Source of the DNA: Streptomyces caelestis
Lineage (GTDB): Bacteria > Actinomycetota > Actinomycetes > Streptomycetales > Streptomycetaceae
Reading direction: 5' to 3'
Length of the DNA stretch: 64,000 nt
Assembly (NCBI RefSeq): GCF_014205255.1
Contig: NZ_JACHNE010000001.1
Span: 5,766,001-5,830,000, forward strand
The notes below the pieces were generated by a model. It made no database searches. It was not told the origin of the DNA and saw only the letters and a program-made list of their open reading frames with translations. Positions 42,528 to 51,415 of the stretch are shown here, in pieces. Both the position numbers and the translations under genes were made by a program. Every line of letters begins with the position of its first letter. Position 1 is the stretch's first letter.

Positions 42528-43894
42528 CCGTCGAGTCCGTGAAGCCTGAAGCCCCTGGGGTCCCGGAACTGCGCGAACCGCCCCGGGCGGGCGGCGGTGT
42601 CCCCGTCCTGGGGCACGGCTGGAAGCTCGTGCGCGACCCGCTGGCGTTCATGTCCCGGCTGCGCGACCACGGCGACGTGGTCCGCCTGAAGCTCGGGCCG
42701 AAGACGGTCTACGCCGTCACCACCCCGGCCCTGACCGGCGCCCTCGCGCTGAGCAACGACTTCATCATCGCCGGGCCCCTGTGGGAGTCACTGGAGGGCC
42801 TGCTCGGCAAGGAGGGCGTGGCCACGGCGAACGGCCCGCGCCACCGCCGCCAGCGGCGCACCATCCAGCCCGCCTTCCGGCTCGACGCCATCCCCGCCTA
42901 CGGGTCGATCATGGAGGAGGAGGCACACGCGCTCACCGAGCGCTGGAAGCCCGGCGAGACCATCGACTGCACCTCCGAGTCCTTCCGGGTGGCCGTGCGC
43001 ATCGCGGCCCGCTGCCTGTTGCGCGGTGACTACATGGACGAGCGGGCGGAGCGGCTGTGCGTCGCGCTCGCCACCGTCTTCCGCGGGATGTACCGGCGGA
43101 TGGTGGTGCCGCTCGGACCGCTCTACAAGCTGCCGCTCCCGGCCAACCGCGAATTCAACCGGGCCTTGGCCGATTTGCATCTCCTGGTGGACGAGATCGT
43201 CGCCGAGCGCCGCGCATCCGGTCAAAAGCCGGACGATTTGCTGACTGCATTGCTGGAGGCGACGGACGAGAATGGCGATCCCATCGGGGAACAGGAGATC
43301 CACGACCAGGTCGTCGCGATCCTCACCCCCGGCAGCGAAACCGTCGCCTCCACGATCATGTGGCTGCTGCATATGCTCGCGGAACACCCTGAACACGCGG
43401 ACCGGGTGCGCGACGAAGTGGAAGCCGTCACCGGAGGGAGGCCGGTGGCATTTGCAGACGTCCGAGGACTCAGGCACACCAACAATGTCGTCGTCGAGTC
43501 CATGCGTTTGAGCCCGGCCGTGTGGATTCTGACGCGGCGGGCGGTACGGGACACGGAACTCGGCGGATACCGCATTCCGGCCGGGGCGGACATCGTCTAC
43601 AGCCCGTACGCGATCCAGCGCGATCCGAAGTCGTACGCGCGGAACCTGGAGTTCGACCCCGACCGCTGGCTTCCGGACCGGGTCAAGGACGTTCCTAAAC
43701 ACGCCATGAGCCCGTTCAGCGTGGGCAACCGCAAGTGCCCGAGCGACCACTTCTCGATGGCCCAGCTGACGCTGATCACGGCGGCGCTGGCCACCAAGTA
43801 CCGCTTCGAGCAGGTCGCCGGCTCGAACGACGGCACGCGCGTCGGCATCACGCTGCGGCCGCACGACCTGCGGGTGCGGCCGGTGGCGAGGTGA
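42524..43894 (+). CDS. cytochrome P450 CYP170 family (albaflavenone monooxygenase)
   Basis: A 456-aa P450 that oxidises epi-isozizaene via albaflavenols to albaflavenone. I-helix LTPGSETVAST, K-helix ExxR in VVVESMRL, and the haem loop FSVGNRKCPSDHFS with Cys near 405; the usual Gly after Cys is replaced, as in the S. coelicolor enzyme. CYP170A1 is also reported to have a second, terpene-synthase active site. Coupled to the cyclase by ATGA. It ends 12 bases from the convergent nrdS. Confidence 0.95.
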   Translation: MTVESVKPEAPGVPELREPPRAGGGVPVLGHGWKLVRDPLAFMSRLRDHGDVVRLKLGPKTVYAVTTPALTGALALSNDFIIAGPLWESLEGLLGKEGVATANGPRHRRQRRTIQPAFRLDAIPAYGSIMEEEAHALTERWKPGETIDCTSESFRVAVRIAARCLLRGDYMDERAERLCVALATVFRGMYRRMVVPLGPLYKLPLPANREFNRALADLHLLVDEIVAERRASGQKPDDLLTALLEATDENGDPIGEQEIHDQVVAILTPGSETVASTIMWLLHMLAEHPEHADRVRDEVEAVTGGRPVAFADVRGLRHTNNVVVESMRLSPAVWILTRRAVRDTELGGYRIPAGADIVYSPYAIQRDPKSYARNLEFDPDRWLPDRVKDVPKHAMSPFSVGNRKCPSDHFSMAQLTLITAALATKYRFEQVAGSNDGTRVGITLRPHDLRVRPVAR

Positions 43895-43906
43895 GAGCCC
43901 CTGGCC

Positions 43907-44869
43907 TCAGGCCGCCTCCGGGCCCCTGAACGTGCGCCGGTAGGCGTTCGGCGTCGTCCCGACCGCCCGGACGAAGTGGTGGCGCAGTGTGGCCGCGTTG
44001 CCGAACCCTGTTCGGCCGGCGATCGCGTCCATCGTCTCGTCCGTCGCCTCCAGCAGCCGCTGGGCCAGCAGCACGCGCTGGCGCAGGATCCAGCGGTAGG
44101 GAGTCGTCCCGGTCTCCTGCTGGAAGCGACGGGCGAAGGTGCGCGGGGACATGTGGGCGCGGGCGGCCAACTGCTCGACGGTGACCTCCTCGTCGAGGTG
44201 CCGCTCCATCCACGCCAGCACGTCGCTGATCGTGTCGGCCTCGGGGTGCGGCAGCGGGCGCTCGATGTACTGGGCCTGGCCGCCGTCGCGGTGCGGCGGC
44301 ACCACCATCCGCCGGGCGATCTTGTTGGCGACCTCGGAGCCCTGCTCCTTGCGCACCAGGTGGAGGCAGGCGTCGATGCCGGCGGCCGTGCCGGCGGAGG
44401 TGATCACCGGGTCCTCGTCGACGTAGAGCACGTCCGGCTCCACGACCGCCCGCGGGTACTGCCGGGCCAGGGCGGCCGCATGCTTCCAGTGCACGGCGCA
44501 GCGGCGGTCGTCCAGCAGCCCGGCAGCGGCCAGCACGAAGGCGCCGGAGCAGACGCTGAGCACCCGGGCGCCGCGGGCGACCCCACGCCGCAGGGCGTCC
44601 AGGAGCTCCGGCGGGAACTCACGGGACGCGTAGCTGTGCCCGGCCGGCACCGCGATCAGATCGGCCGTCTCCAGCCGCTCCAAGCCGTGCTCCACCTGTA
44701 GTGAGACGCCCGAGTTCATGCGCAGGGCCGGGCCCTCGGCCGAGGCCACGGCGAAGTCGTAGACCGGCAGGCCGTCGTCGCTGCGGTCGGTGCCGAAGAC
44801 CTCGCACACCACACCGAGTTCGAAGGGGTTCACGCCGTCGAGGAGGACGACGGTCACGTTCTGGAGCAT
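43907..44869 (-). CDS. nrdS: GlxA-type AraC-family regulator (NrdS position)
   Basis: A 320-aa regulator. The N-terminal 200 residues are a DJ-1/PfpI-like domain with nucleophile-elbow Cys in SVCSGAFVLAAAGLL. The C-terminal 100 residues hold two AraC helix-turn-helix units (VEQLAARAHMSPRTFARRFQ, IAGRTGFGNAATLRHHFVRA). In S. coelicolor the third gene of the nrdABS operon, nrdS, encodes an AraC-like protein, and this gene holds that position behind nrdB. However, the 248-base gap with a 13-bp inverted repeat suggests it can also have its own promoter. Confidence 0.88.
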   Translation of the reverse strand: MLQNVTVVLLDGVNPFELGVVCEVFGTDRSDDGLPVYDFAVASAEGPALRMNSGVSLQVEHGLERLETADLIAVPAGHSYASREFPPELLDALRRGVARGARVLSVCSGAFVLAAAGLLDDRRCAVHWKHAAALARQYPRAVVEPDVLYVDEDPVITSAGTAAGIDACLHLVRKEQGSEVANKIARRMVVPPHRDGGQAQYIERPLPHPEADTISDVLAWMERHLDEEVTVEQLAARAHMSPRTFARRFQQETGTTPYRWILRQRVLLAQRLLEATDETMDAIAGRTGFGNAATLRHHFVRAVGTTPNAYRRTFRGPEAA

Positions 44870-44885
44870 GTCTCCAGTGTGCCTG

Positions 44886-44930
44886 GTCAGTGGCAGTAAT
44901 TCGAGGGTCTATGACAGTACTGCCACTGAC
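44886..44930. promoter_or_regulatory. 13-bp perfect inverted repeat before nrdS
   Basis: GTCAGTGGCAGTA (44886-44898) and TACTGCCACTGAC (44918-44930) are exact reverse complements separated by 19 bases, 17 bases upstream of the nrdS start. The arm size and spacing (two helical turns plus) fit a dimeric AraC-family operator, probably for autoregulation. Confidence 0.75.
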
Positions 44931-44962
44931 GGTAAGGAGTCATCGGCGCGACAGTGGTGTCC

Positions 44963-45205
44963 ATGGACACGAACCAGGTACAGACACTCATCGCAATGAT
45001 CTTCGTCCTCGGGATGCTGGTCCTCCTGGTCCTCCCGTCAGTGATCGGTATCGTGCGCGACCGGCGCGTCGACCGTCAGATCAGGGAGGCCCAGGAGACC
45101 CGCGAAGGCGTGCCGGCTCAGAAGTCCTCGTCCAGGTCGACGGTGCCCTCCACCGCCACCTGGTACGCGGAAGGCCGCCGCTCGAAGAAGTTGGTCAGCT
45201 CCTGA
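44963..45205 (+). CDS. putative small membrane protein overlapping nrdB antisense
   Basis: An 80-aa frame with one transmembrane helix (LIAMIFVLGMLVLLVLPSV) and a basic segment RDRRVDRQIREAQE, with good third-position G/C. Its last 88 bases overlap the nrdB 3' end on the other strand. AAGGAG lies 23 bases before ATG 44963 (GTG 44954 is closer), so the start is uncertain. The helix and codon bias argue that it is real; the antisense tail argues caution. Confidence 0.45.
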   Translation: MDTNQVQTLIAMIFVLGMLVLLVLPSVIGIVRDRRVDRQIREAQETREGVPAQKSSSRSTVPSTATWYAEGRRSKKLVSS

Positions 45206-46143
45206 ACACCCTGGAGCTCCATGAAGGAGAAGGGGTTCTCGGAGCCGTAGACCGGAGCGAAGCCCAGGCGGGTGAGCCGCTGGTCGGCGACGCACTCCAG
45301 GTACTGCCGCATCGACTCGGTGTTCATGCCCGGGAGGCCGTCCCCGCACAGGTCGCGCGCGAACTGCAGCTCGGCCTCGACGGCCTCGCGGAGCATGTCC
45401 GTCACCTCCTGCCGGAGCCGGTCGTCGAACAGCTCCGGCTCCTCCTTGCGGACGGTGTCGACCACGTCGAAGGCGAACGACATGTGCATCGTCTCGTCGC
45501 GGAACACCCAGTTGGTGCCGGTGGCCAGGCCGTGCAGCAGGCCCCGGCTGCGGAACCAGTAGACGTAGGCGAAGGCACCGTAGAAGAACAGGCCCTCGAT
45601 GCACGCGGCGAAGCAGATCAGGTTCAGCAGGAAACGGCGGCGGTCGGCCTGGGTCTCCAGCCGGTCGAGCTGGTCGACCCTTTCTGTTCCATCAAATGCA
45701 GCCATCCACTTGAAGCAGAACTCGGCCTTCTCGCGGATGGAGGGGATGTTCTCGACGGCCGCGAAGGCCGCCGCCCGGTCGTCGTGGTCGGGGAGGTAGG
45801 TGTCCAGGAGCGTCAGATAGAACTGGACGTGGACGGCCTCCTCGAAGAGCTGCCGGCTCAGATACAGTCGCGCCTCGGGGGAGTTGATGTGCTTGTACAG
45901 GGTCAGCACGAGGTTGTTCGCGACGATCGAGTCACCCGTCGCGAAGAAGGCCACCAGACGGCCGATCAGGTGCTGCTCGGCGGGGGACAGCTTGGCGAGG
46001 TCGGCGACGTCCGAGTGGAGGTCGACCTCCTCCACGGTCCAGGTGTTCTTGATGGCGTCCCGGTAGCGCTCGTAGAAGTCCGGGTAGCGCATGGGGCGGA
46101 GGGTCAGCTCGAAGCCCGGGTCGAGAAGATTCTGGGTGGTCAT
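45118..46143 (-). CDS. nrdB: class Ia ribonucleotide reductase beta subunit
   Basis: A 341-aa di-iron subunit that carries the tyrosyl radical. Metal ligands are visible in LFEEAVHVQFY (Glu, Glu, His) and RDETMHMSFAFDV (Glu, His). Its start overlaps the nrdA stop by one base (TAATG). It pairs with NrdA to reduce ribonucleoside diphosphates to deoxynucleotides. Acidic C terminus VDLDEDF contacts NrdA. Confidence 0.95.
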   Translation of the reverse strand: MTTQNLLDPGFELTLRPMRYPDFYERYRDAIKNTWTVEEVDLHSDVADLAKLSPAEQHLIGRLVAFFATGDSIVANNLVLTLYKHINSPEARLYLSRQLFEEAVHVQFYLTLLDTYLPDHDDRAAAFAAVENIPSIREKAEFCFKWMAAFDGTERVDQLDRLETQADRRRFLLNLICFAACIEGLFFYGAFAYVYWFRSRGLLHGLATGTNWVFRDETMHMSFAFDVVDTVRKEEPELFDDRLRQEVTDMLREAVEAELQFARDLCGDGLPGMNTESMRQYLECVADQRLTRLGFAPVYGSENPFSFMELQGVQELTNFFERRPSAYQVAVEGTVDLDEDF

Positions 46144-48500
46144 TACTGGCAGGCCTCGCAGGACTCGGGGTTTTCCAGGGAGCAGGCGACGGCGTCTTCC
46201 GGCGCGGGCTGCTGCACGGGGACGGTGGCCTGGGCGGCGCGGGCGATGCGGGTCGCCGGGCGCGAGCGCAGGTAGTACGTGGTCTTCAGCCCGGACTTCC
46301 AGGCGTAGGCGTACATCGAGGAGAGCTTGCCGATGGTCGGCGTCTCCAGGAAGAGGTTCAGGGACTGGGACTGGTCCAGGAACGGGGTCCTGGCCGCTGC
46401 CATGTCGATCAGGCCGCGCTGCGGGATCTCCCAGGCCGTGCGGTAGAGGGCGCGTACGTCCTCGGGGATCCAGGCGAAGTCCTGCACCGAGCCGTTCGCC
46501 TCGCGCAGGGCCTCCCGGCTGCGGGCGTCCCACACGCCGAGCCGCTTCAGCTCCGCCACCAGGTAGGAGTTGACCTGGAGGAACTCACCCGACAGCGTCT
46601 CGCGCTTGAACAGGTTGGACACCTGCGGCTCGATGCACTCGTACACGCCCGCGATCGAGGCGATCGTGGCCGTCGGGGCGATGGCGAGGAGCAGGGAGTT
46701 GCGCATGCCGGTCACGGCGATGCGCTCGCGCAGGGCGGCCCAGCGCTCCGGCCAGGTCAGTTCCACGTCGTAGTGGTCGGGGTGGAGCACACCCTTGGCC
46801 GTACGGGTCTTCTCCCAGGCCGGCAACGGGCCGTTGCGCTCGGCGAGATCGGCGGAGGCCTCGTACGCGGCGAGCATGATCCGCTCGGCGATGCGTGTGG
46901 AGAGCGCCTTGGCCTCCGGTGAGTCGAAGGGCAGGCGCAGCTTGAAGAAGACGTCCTGGAGCCCCATGGCCCCGAGGCCGACGGGACGCCACCTGGCGTT
47001 GGAACGGCCCGCCTGCTCGGTCGGGTAGAAGTTGATGTCCACGACCCGGTCGAGGAACGTGACGGCCGTACGGACGGTCTCGTCCAGCCGCTCCCAGTCG
47101 ATGTCCCCGCCGGCCTGGTCGACGAGCGCGCCGAGGTTGACCGACCCCAGGTTGCAGACCGCCGTCTCCCCGTCGCTGGTGACCTCCAGGATCTCCGTGC
47201 AGAGGTTGGAGGAGTGGACGACGTGGCCCGGCTCGGCCGTCTGGTTGGCGGTGCGGTTGGCGGCGTCCTTGAAGGTCATCCAGCCGTTGCCGGTCTGCGC
47301 GAGGGTGCGCATCATGCGGCCGTACAGCTCCCGGGCCGGCAGGGTCTTCCTCGCGAGACCCTTCGCCTCGGCCGCCCGGTACGCGGCGTCGAACTCCTCG
47401 CCCCACAGGTCGACCAGCTCGGGCACGTCCGAGGGGGAGAACAGCGACCACTGCGCGTCGTCGTTCACCCGCCGCATGAACTCGTCGGGCACCCAGTGCG
47501 CGAGGTTCAGGTTGTGCGTACGGCGGGCGTCCTCACCGGTGTTGTCCCGCAGTTCCAGGAACTCCTCGATGTCGGAGTGCCAGGTCTCCAGGTAGACCGC
47601 GGCGGCGCCCTTGCGGCGGCCGCCCTGGTTCACGGCGGCGACCGAGGCGTCGAGGGTCTTCAGGAACGGGACGATGCCGTTGGAGTGGCCGTTGGTGCCG
47701 CGGATCAGCGAACCGCGCGCCCGGATACGGGAGTAGGCGATGCCGATGCCGCCGGCGTGCTTCGACAGCCGCGCCACCTGGTGGTACCGGTCGTAGATCG
47801 AGTCCAGCTCGTCCTTGGGGGAGTCGAGGAGGTAGCAGGACGACATCTGGGGGTGCCGCGTGCCGGAGTTGAAGAGGGTGGGGGAGGAGGGGAGGTAGTC
47901 GAGGCGGCTCATGAGCCCGTAGAGCGCGGCGACCTCGTCGACGGCCCGGGAGGTGTCGTCCTCGGCGAGACCGGCGGCCACCCGCAGCATGAAGTGCTGG
48001 GGCGTCTCGATGACCTTGCGGGTGATCGGGTGCCGGAGCAGATAGCGGCTGTGGAGCGTACGCAGGCCGAAGTAGCCGAAGCGGTCGTCGGCGGCCGTGT
48101 CGATCAGGGCGTCGAGACGGGCGGCGTGGAGGCGCACGAACTCGGCGGTCCGGTCGGCGATGAGGCCCTCCCGGTGCCCGACCGCGACGGACTCGGTGAA
48201 GCACGTGACGCCCTGCGAGGCGGCCTCTGCGCGGATGCCGATCGTCAGCAGGCGCGCGGCCAGCCGGGAGTAGGCGGGATCCTCGGAGATGAGGCCGGCG
48301 GCCGCCTCCGTCGCCAGCTCGCGCAACTCCGACTCGTCGGCCCGCGCGGACCGGCCGCGCAGCGCGGCGGCGGCGACCCGGCCGGGGTCGGCGTCGGGCA
48401 GGTCGGCGGTCAGCTCGGTCAGGGTCCGCAGCAGCGCGGCACCGGGACCGTCGGGCTCTGTTTCGGCGGCTGAGACCGGATCGGCTGGCGCGATGGTCAC
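46143..48500 (-). CDS. nrdA: class Ia ribonucleotide reductase alpha subunit
   Basis: A 785-aa catalytic subunit. Active-site parts are SSCYLLD, the CNLGSVNL thiyl-radical Cys, NLCTEIL, PTATIASIAG, and the redox-shuttle tail CSLENPESCEACQ. A roughly 90-residue N-terminal ATP-cone-like extension precedes the core. GTG 48500 has AGGGAGAA upstream; homology does not extend earlier. Expression is under a B12 riboswitch and paired NrdR boxes. Streptomyces also carry a B12-dependent class II enzyme, so this operon is switched off when B12 is available. Confidence 0.95.
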   Translation of the reverse strand: MTIAPADPVSAAETEPDGPGAALLRTLTELTADLPDADPGRVAAAALRGRSARADESELRELATEAAAGLISEDPAYSRLAARLLTIGIRAEAASQGVTCFTESVAVGHREGLIADRTAEFVRLHAARLDALIDTAADDRFGYFGLRTLHSRYLLRHPITRKVIETPQHFMLRVAAGLAEDDTSRAVDEVAALYGLMSRLDYLPSSPTLFNSGTRHPQMSSCYLLDSPKDELDSIYDRYHQVARLSKHAGGIGIAYSRIRARGSLIRGTNGHSNGIVPFLKTLDASVAAVNQGGRRKGAAAVYLETWHSDIEEFLELRDNTGEDARRTHNLNLAHWVPDEFMRRVNDDAQWSLFSPSDVPELVDLWGEEFDAAYRAAEAKGLARKTLPARELYGRMMRTLAQTGNGWMTFKDAANRTANQTAEPGHVVHSSNLCTEILEVTSDGETAVCNLGSVNLGALVDQAGGDIDWERLDETVRTAVTFLDRVVDINFYPTEQAGRSNARWRPVGLGAMGLQDVFFKLRLPFDSPEAKALSTRIAERIMLAAYEASADLAERNGPLPAWEKTRTAKGVLHPDHYDVELTWPERWAALRERIAVTGMRNSLLLAIAPTATIASIAGVYECIEPQVSNLFKRETLSGEFLQVNSYLVAELKRLGVWDARSREALREANGSVQDFAWIPEDVRALYRTAWEIPQRGLIDMAAARTPFLDQSQSLNLFLETPTIGKLSSMYAYAWKSGLKTTYYLRSRPATRIARAAQATVPVQQPAPEDAVACSLENPESCEACQ

Positions 48501-48635
48501 GTGGGGTTCTCCCTCGCTCGGCACGGGGGCCTCGCACAGGGCAGCGGGCAGCACACGAGCGCACGCGGCGTCGCGTCCACCGGCCCATTCCACGAGGCCC
48601 GGACGTCAGGCACACCGGCCGGGTGGCCGGGCGCG

Positions 48636-48751
48636 CTGTCGGCAGGTCCTCGGACTGACTCCTGTGCGTGACGGTTCCGGGAACAGACATGCACAAGTAC
48701 ACCGTTGCGGGACAGTTCCGGATTCGCACCGGATTCCCCTGCGGCGACAGC
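48636..48751 (-). promoter_or_regulatory. cobalamin riboswitch of nrdABS
   Basis: On the minus strand the outer stem GCTGTCG (48751-48745) pairs with CGACAGC (48642-48636). The conserved core has GGGAATCCGGTGCGAATCC and the B12 box AGTCAGTCCGAGGACCTGCC. It lies 136 bases before the nrdA start. Adenosylcobalamin repression of this operon by riboswitch is known in S. coelicolor. Confidence 0.93.
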
Positions 48752-48758
48752 GAGCATG

Positions 48759-48805
48759 AGCATACATCTTGTGCCGGGTGGCGAAAGCACCCCTAGATGT
48801 AGTGT
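48759..48805 (-). promoter_or_regulatory. paired NrdR boxes at the nrdA promoter
   Basis: Two 16-bp NrdR-like elements (48790-48805 and 48759-48774; ACACTACATCTAGGGG and GCACAAGATGTATGCT on the minus strand) are separated by 15 bases. This is the typical tandem arrangement, one helical-phase unit of 31 bp. NrdR is an ATP/dATP-sensing repressor of ribonucleotide reductase genes. The sites lie directly upstream of the riboswitch. Confidence 0.75.
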
Positions 48806-48815
48806 CGCGACGGTT

Positions 48816-49322
48816 TCACAGCGTCAACTCGTAGGTGAGGAGAGTGATGTCGTCGAGCTCCGGGATCGGGTTCCAGTCGCGCTCCGGGACGCGGACGAAG
48901 CCGAGACGGTCGTAGATGCGGTGGGCGGAGTGCATGGTGCGCTGCGTCGACAGGACGACGCGGACGCAGCCGTCCGTCGCACGGGCGCGGTCGACGCAGG
49001 CGCGGACGAGGGCCTCTCCGGCGCCGCGGCCGCGGGCCTCCTGAGCGACGGCGAGCATCCGTATCTCGGCCTCTGAGGGCAGGGCGATGTCGGCCATGGG
49101 ACCGCCTGCGGGGACGAAGGTGACGCCACCGAGGAGGTGCTCGCCGCGGGTGGCCACCAGGACGTCCGCGGCGGCGGCCCGCTTGGCCACGTCCTTGAGT
49201 TCGCCGAGGTACCAGTCGCTCTCACCGAAGTCGAGGAGGCCGTCCTTGAGGTAGGCCTGGGCGGTGATCTCGCCGAGGGCGTCGTACTCGGTGGGCTTCA
49301 CTCGCCGGATGAGGATGTCCAT
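48816..49322 (-). CDS. GNAT-family N-acetyltransferase
   Basis: A 168-aa acetyltransferase with the CoA-binding motif RMLAVAQEARGRGAGEALV and a following IYDRLGFVR strand. The substrate is unknown. ATG 49322. Its stop lies only 10 bases from the NrdR boxes, so the nrdABS promoter overlaps its 3' end. Confidence 0.85.
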   Translation of the reverse strand: MDILIRRVKPTEYDALGEITAQAYLKDGLLDFGESDWYLGELKDVAKRAAAADVLVATRGEHLLGGVTFVPAGGPMADIALPSEAEIRMLAVAQEARGRGAGEALVRACVDRARATDGCVRVVLSTQRTMHSAHRIYDRLGFVRVPERDWNPIPELDDITLLTYELTL

Positions 49323-49347
49323 GGTCCGAGTGTGCGGGACGGGTACG

Positions 49348-49384
49348 ACAACGGGCCGCCGGTTTCTCACCGGCGGCCCGTTGT
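49348..49384 (-). terminator. terminator after mctP
   Basis: ACAACGGGCCGCCGGT pairs with ACCGGCGGCCCGTTGT, a 16-bp perfect stem with loop TTCTC, 10 bases past the stop of the symporter gene. Confidence 0.8.
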
Positions 49385-49394
49385 CCCGTACGAC

Positions 49395-51023
49395 TCAGTG
49401 CGAAGTGCCCGCCGTCGCCGGCGGAAGCTCCACCTGGACGCCCGGGTCGCCCGCGTCCGCCGTGTAGTCCTCCGGCTTGGTCTCGTCGATGCCGTCGGGG
49501 GCCTTCAGGGCCTTGAGGACGAAGGTCAGGACGACGGTGACGACGACGTTCAGGACGAACGCCGTGAGGCCGATGTAGCCGATCTCGCCGATGCCCGGGA
49601 TCTCCTTCGACGAGCCGCCGAAGTGCTTCTGGGTCGGCGAGGCGACGCCGTACGCGGCGACCGTGCCGTAGACCATGCCGACCGCCCAGCCCGCGAGCAG
49701 GGCCCAGCGGTGGAACCAGCGGGTGAACAGGCCGCCGACCAGGGCCGGGAAGGTCTGCAGGATCCAGATGCCGCCGAGCAGTTGGAAGTTGATGGCGACC
49801 GTCTTGTCCATGGTGAGGACGAAGGCCAGCGCGCCCACCTTCACCAGCAGCGAGACCAGCTTGGAGACCTTGGTCTCCTGTGCGGGCGTGGCGTCGGGCT
49901 TGATGAAGTCCTTGTAGATGTTGCGGGTGAAGAGGTTCGCGGCCGCGATGGACATGATGGCCGCCGGGACCAGCGCCCCGATGCCGATCGCCGCGAAGGC
50001 CACGCCCGCGAACCAGTCCGGGAACATGGTCTCGAACAGCTGCGGGATCGCCAGCTGCCCGTTCTGCACCTTGATCCCGGCCGCGATCGCCATGAAGCCG
50101 AGCAGCGCGAGCAGGCCCAGCATCAGCGAGTACAGCGGCAGGATCGTGGTGTTGCGGCGGATCACCTCACGGCTCTTCGAGGACAGCGTCGCCGTGATCG
50201 AGTGCGGGTACATGAAGAGCGCGAGCGCGGAGCCCAGCGCCAGCGTGGCGTACGTCCACTGCCCCGCCTCCGCCGGGACCAGCGCACCGCGCGGCGCGCC
50301 CGTCGCCGGGTTGGTCTGGCTGTACGCCTCGCCCGCCTTGGCGAAGATCTCGTCGAAGCCGCCCAGCTTGATCGGGATGTAGATGATCGCCACCGCGATG
50401 ACGATGTAGATCAGGGTGTCCTTCACGAACGCGATCAGCGCCGGCGCCCGCAGACCCGACGAGTACGTGTACGCCGCCAGCACACCGAAGGCGATCAGCA
50501 GCGGCAGGTCCTTGATGAACCAGTTGGTGTCCTCGCCGCCGCCGACGCCCATCACGTCCAGCACGGCCTGGATGCCGACCAGCTGGAGCGCGATGTACGG
50601 CATCGTCGCGAGGATGCCGGTGAGGGCCACGGCCAGGGAGAGGCCCTTGGACCCGAAGCGGCCGCGCACGAAGTCGGACGTCGTCACGTACCCGTGCTTG
50701 TGCGAGACCGACCACAGGCGGGGCAGGAACGTGAAGATCAGCGGATAGACCAGGATCGTGTACGGCACGGCGAAGAAACCGGCCGCGCCCGCCGCGTAGA
50801 TCGCCGCCGGTACGGCCACGAAGGTGTACGCCGTGTACAGGTCGCCGCCGAGCAGGAACCAGGTGACCCAGGTGCCGAACGAGCGGCCGCCCAGGCCCCA
50901 CTCGTCCAGGCTGTGCTCGTTCTCGGCCTTGCGCCAGCGCGCGGCCAGGAAGCCCATGACCGTGACGGCCAGGAAGAAGAAGATGAAGACGGCGAGTGCG
51001 ACGCCGTTCACGCCGTCGTTCAC
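49395..51023 (-). CDS. mctP: sodium:solute symporter, monocarboxylate permease (MctP type)
   Basis: A 542-aa transporter of the SSS family with about 13 transmembrane helices, including the signature region GGRSFGTWVTWFLLGGD and FAAIGIGALVPAAIMSIAAANLF. MctP-type members take up lactate, pyruvate, acetate and alanine with a cation. GTG 51023 overlaps the stop of the small DUF3311 gene (GTGA), a pairing typical for this transporter. Confidence 0.88.
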   Translation of the reverse strand: MNDGVNGVALAVFIFFFLAVTVMGFLAARWRKAENEHSLDEWGLGGRSFGTWVTWFLLGGDLYTAYTFVAVPAAIYAAGAAGFFAVPYTILVYPLIFTFLPRLWSVSHKHGYVTTSDFVRGRFGSKGLSLAVALTGILATMPYIALQLVGIQAVLDVMGVGGGEDTNWFIKDLPLLIAFGVLAAYTYSSGLRAPALIAFVKDTLIYIVIAVAIIYIPIKLGGFDEIFAKAGEAYSQTNPATGAPRGALVPAEAGQWTYATLALGSALALFMYPHSITATLSSKSREVIRRNTTILPLYSLMLGLLALLGFMAIAAGIKVQNGQLAIPQLFETMFPDWFAGVAFAAIGIGALVPAAIMSIAAANLFTRNIYKDFIKPDATPAQETKVSKLVSLLVKVGALAFVLTMDKTVAINFQLLGGIWILQTFPALVGGLFTRWFHRWALLAGWAVGMVYGTVAAYGVASPTQKHFGGSSKEIPGIGEIGYIGLTAFVLNVVVTVVLTFVLKALKAPDGIDETKPEDYTADAGDPGVQVELPPATAGTSH

Positions 51024-51286
51024 TCCGACGCACCGCCCTTCGCGGCAGAGCGGGCGCGCTGGTCACGCTGCCACAGCTTGAAGGCGATCATCGTCAGCGC
51101 GGTGGAGATCAGCACCCACGCCATCTGGTACCAGTAGAAGAACGGGATACCGATGAAGGCCGGGTCGGTCTGGGCGTACGAGCCGACCCACAGCATGGCC
51201 ACGAAGGGCGCTATGAGGCAGAGAGCGATGACGACGCGCATCGGCGTCACCGTCGCCCCTCTGCTGGCTTCTGGGGCTTGCGACAT
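51020..51286 (-). CDS. DUF3311 small membrane protein, symporter partner
   Basis: An 88-aa protein with two transmembrane helices (VVIALCLIAPFVAMLWVGSY and MAWVLISTALTMIAF). DUF3311 proteins sit directly upstream of SSS permeases and are thought to be accessory subunits. The region between it and dasR (51287-51415) contains a palindrome AGTGATCAC near 51306 but no gene. Confidence 0.85.
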   Translation of the reverse strand: MSQAPEASRGATVTPMRVVIALCLIAPFVAMLWVGSYAQTDPAFIGIPFFYWYQMAWVLISTALTMIAFKLWQRDQRARSAAKGGASE

Positions 51287-51415
51287 CAGGCGGCTCCGTC
51301 CCCTCAGTGATCACCTGTGGAATGCGCAGGCAATCTAGGTCAGGGTGCGGCGACAGCGGAACCCCTCGTCCGTAATGCGGTACTCAAAAGAAACCACGAT
51401 TGCGCTGCCGGTCCG

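Noticed and set aside
51304..51316. CAGTGATCACCTG palindrome upstream of the DUF3311-mctP operon, considered as a GntR operator.
   Set aside because: Short, only the TGATCA core is symmetric, and no promoter geometry supports it; mentioned only in the gene context.
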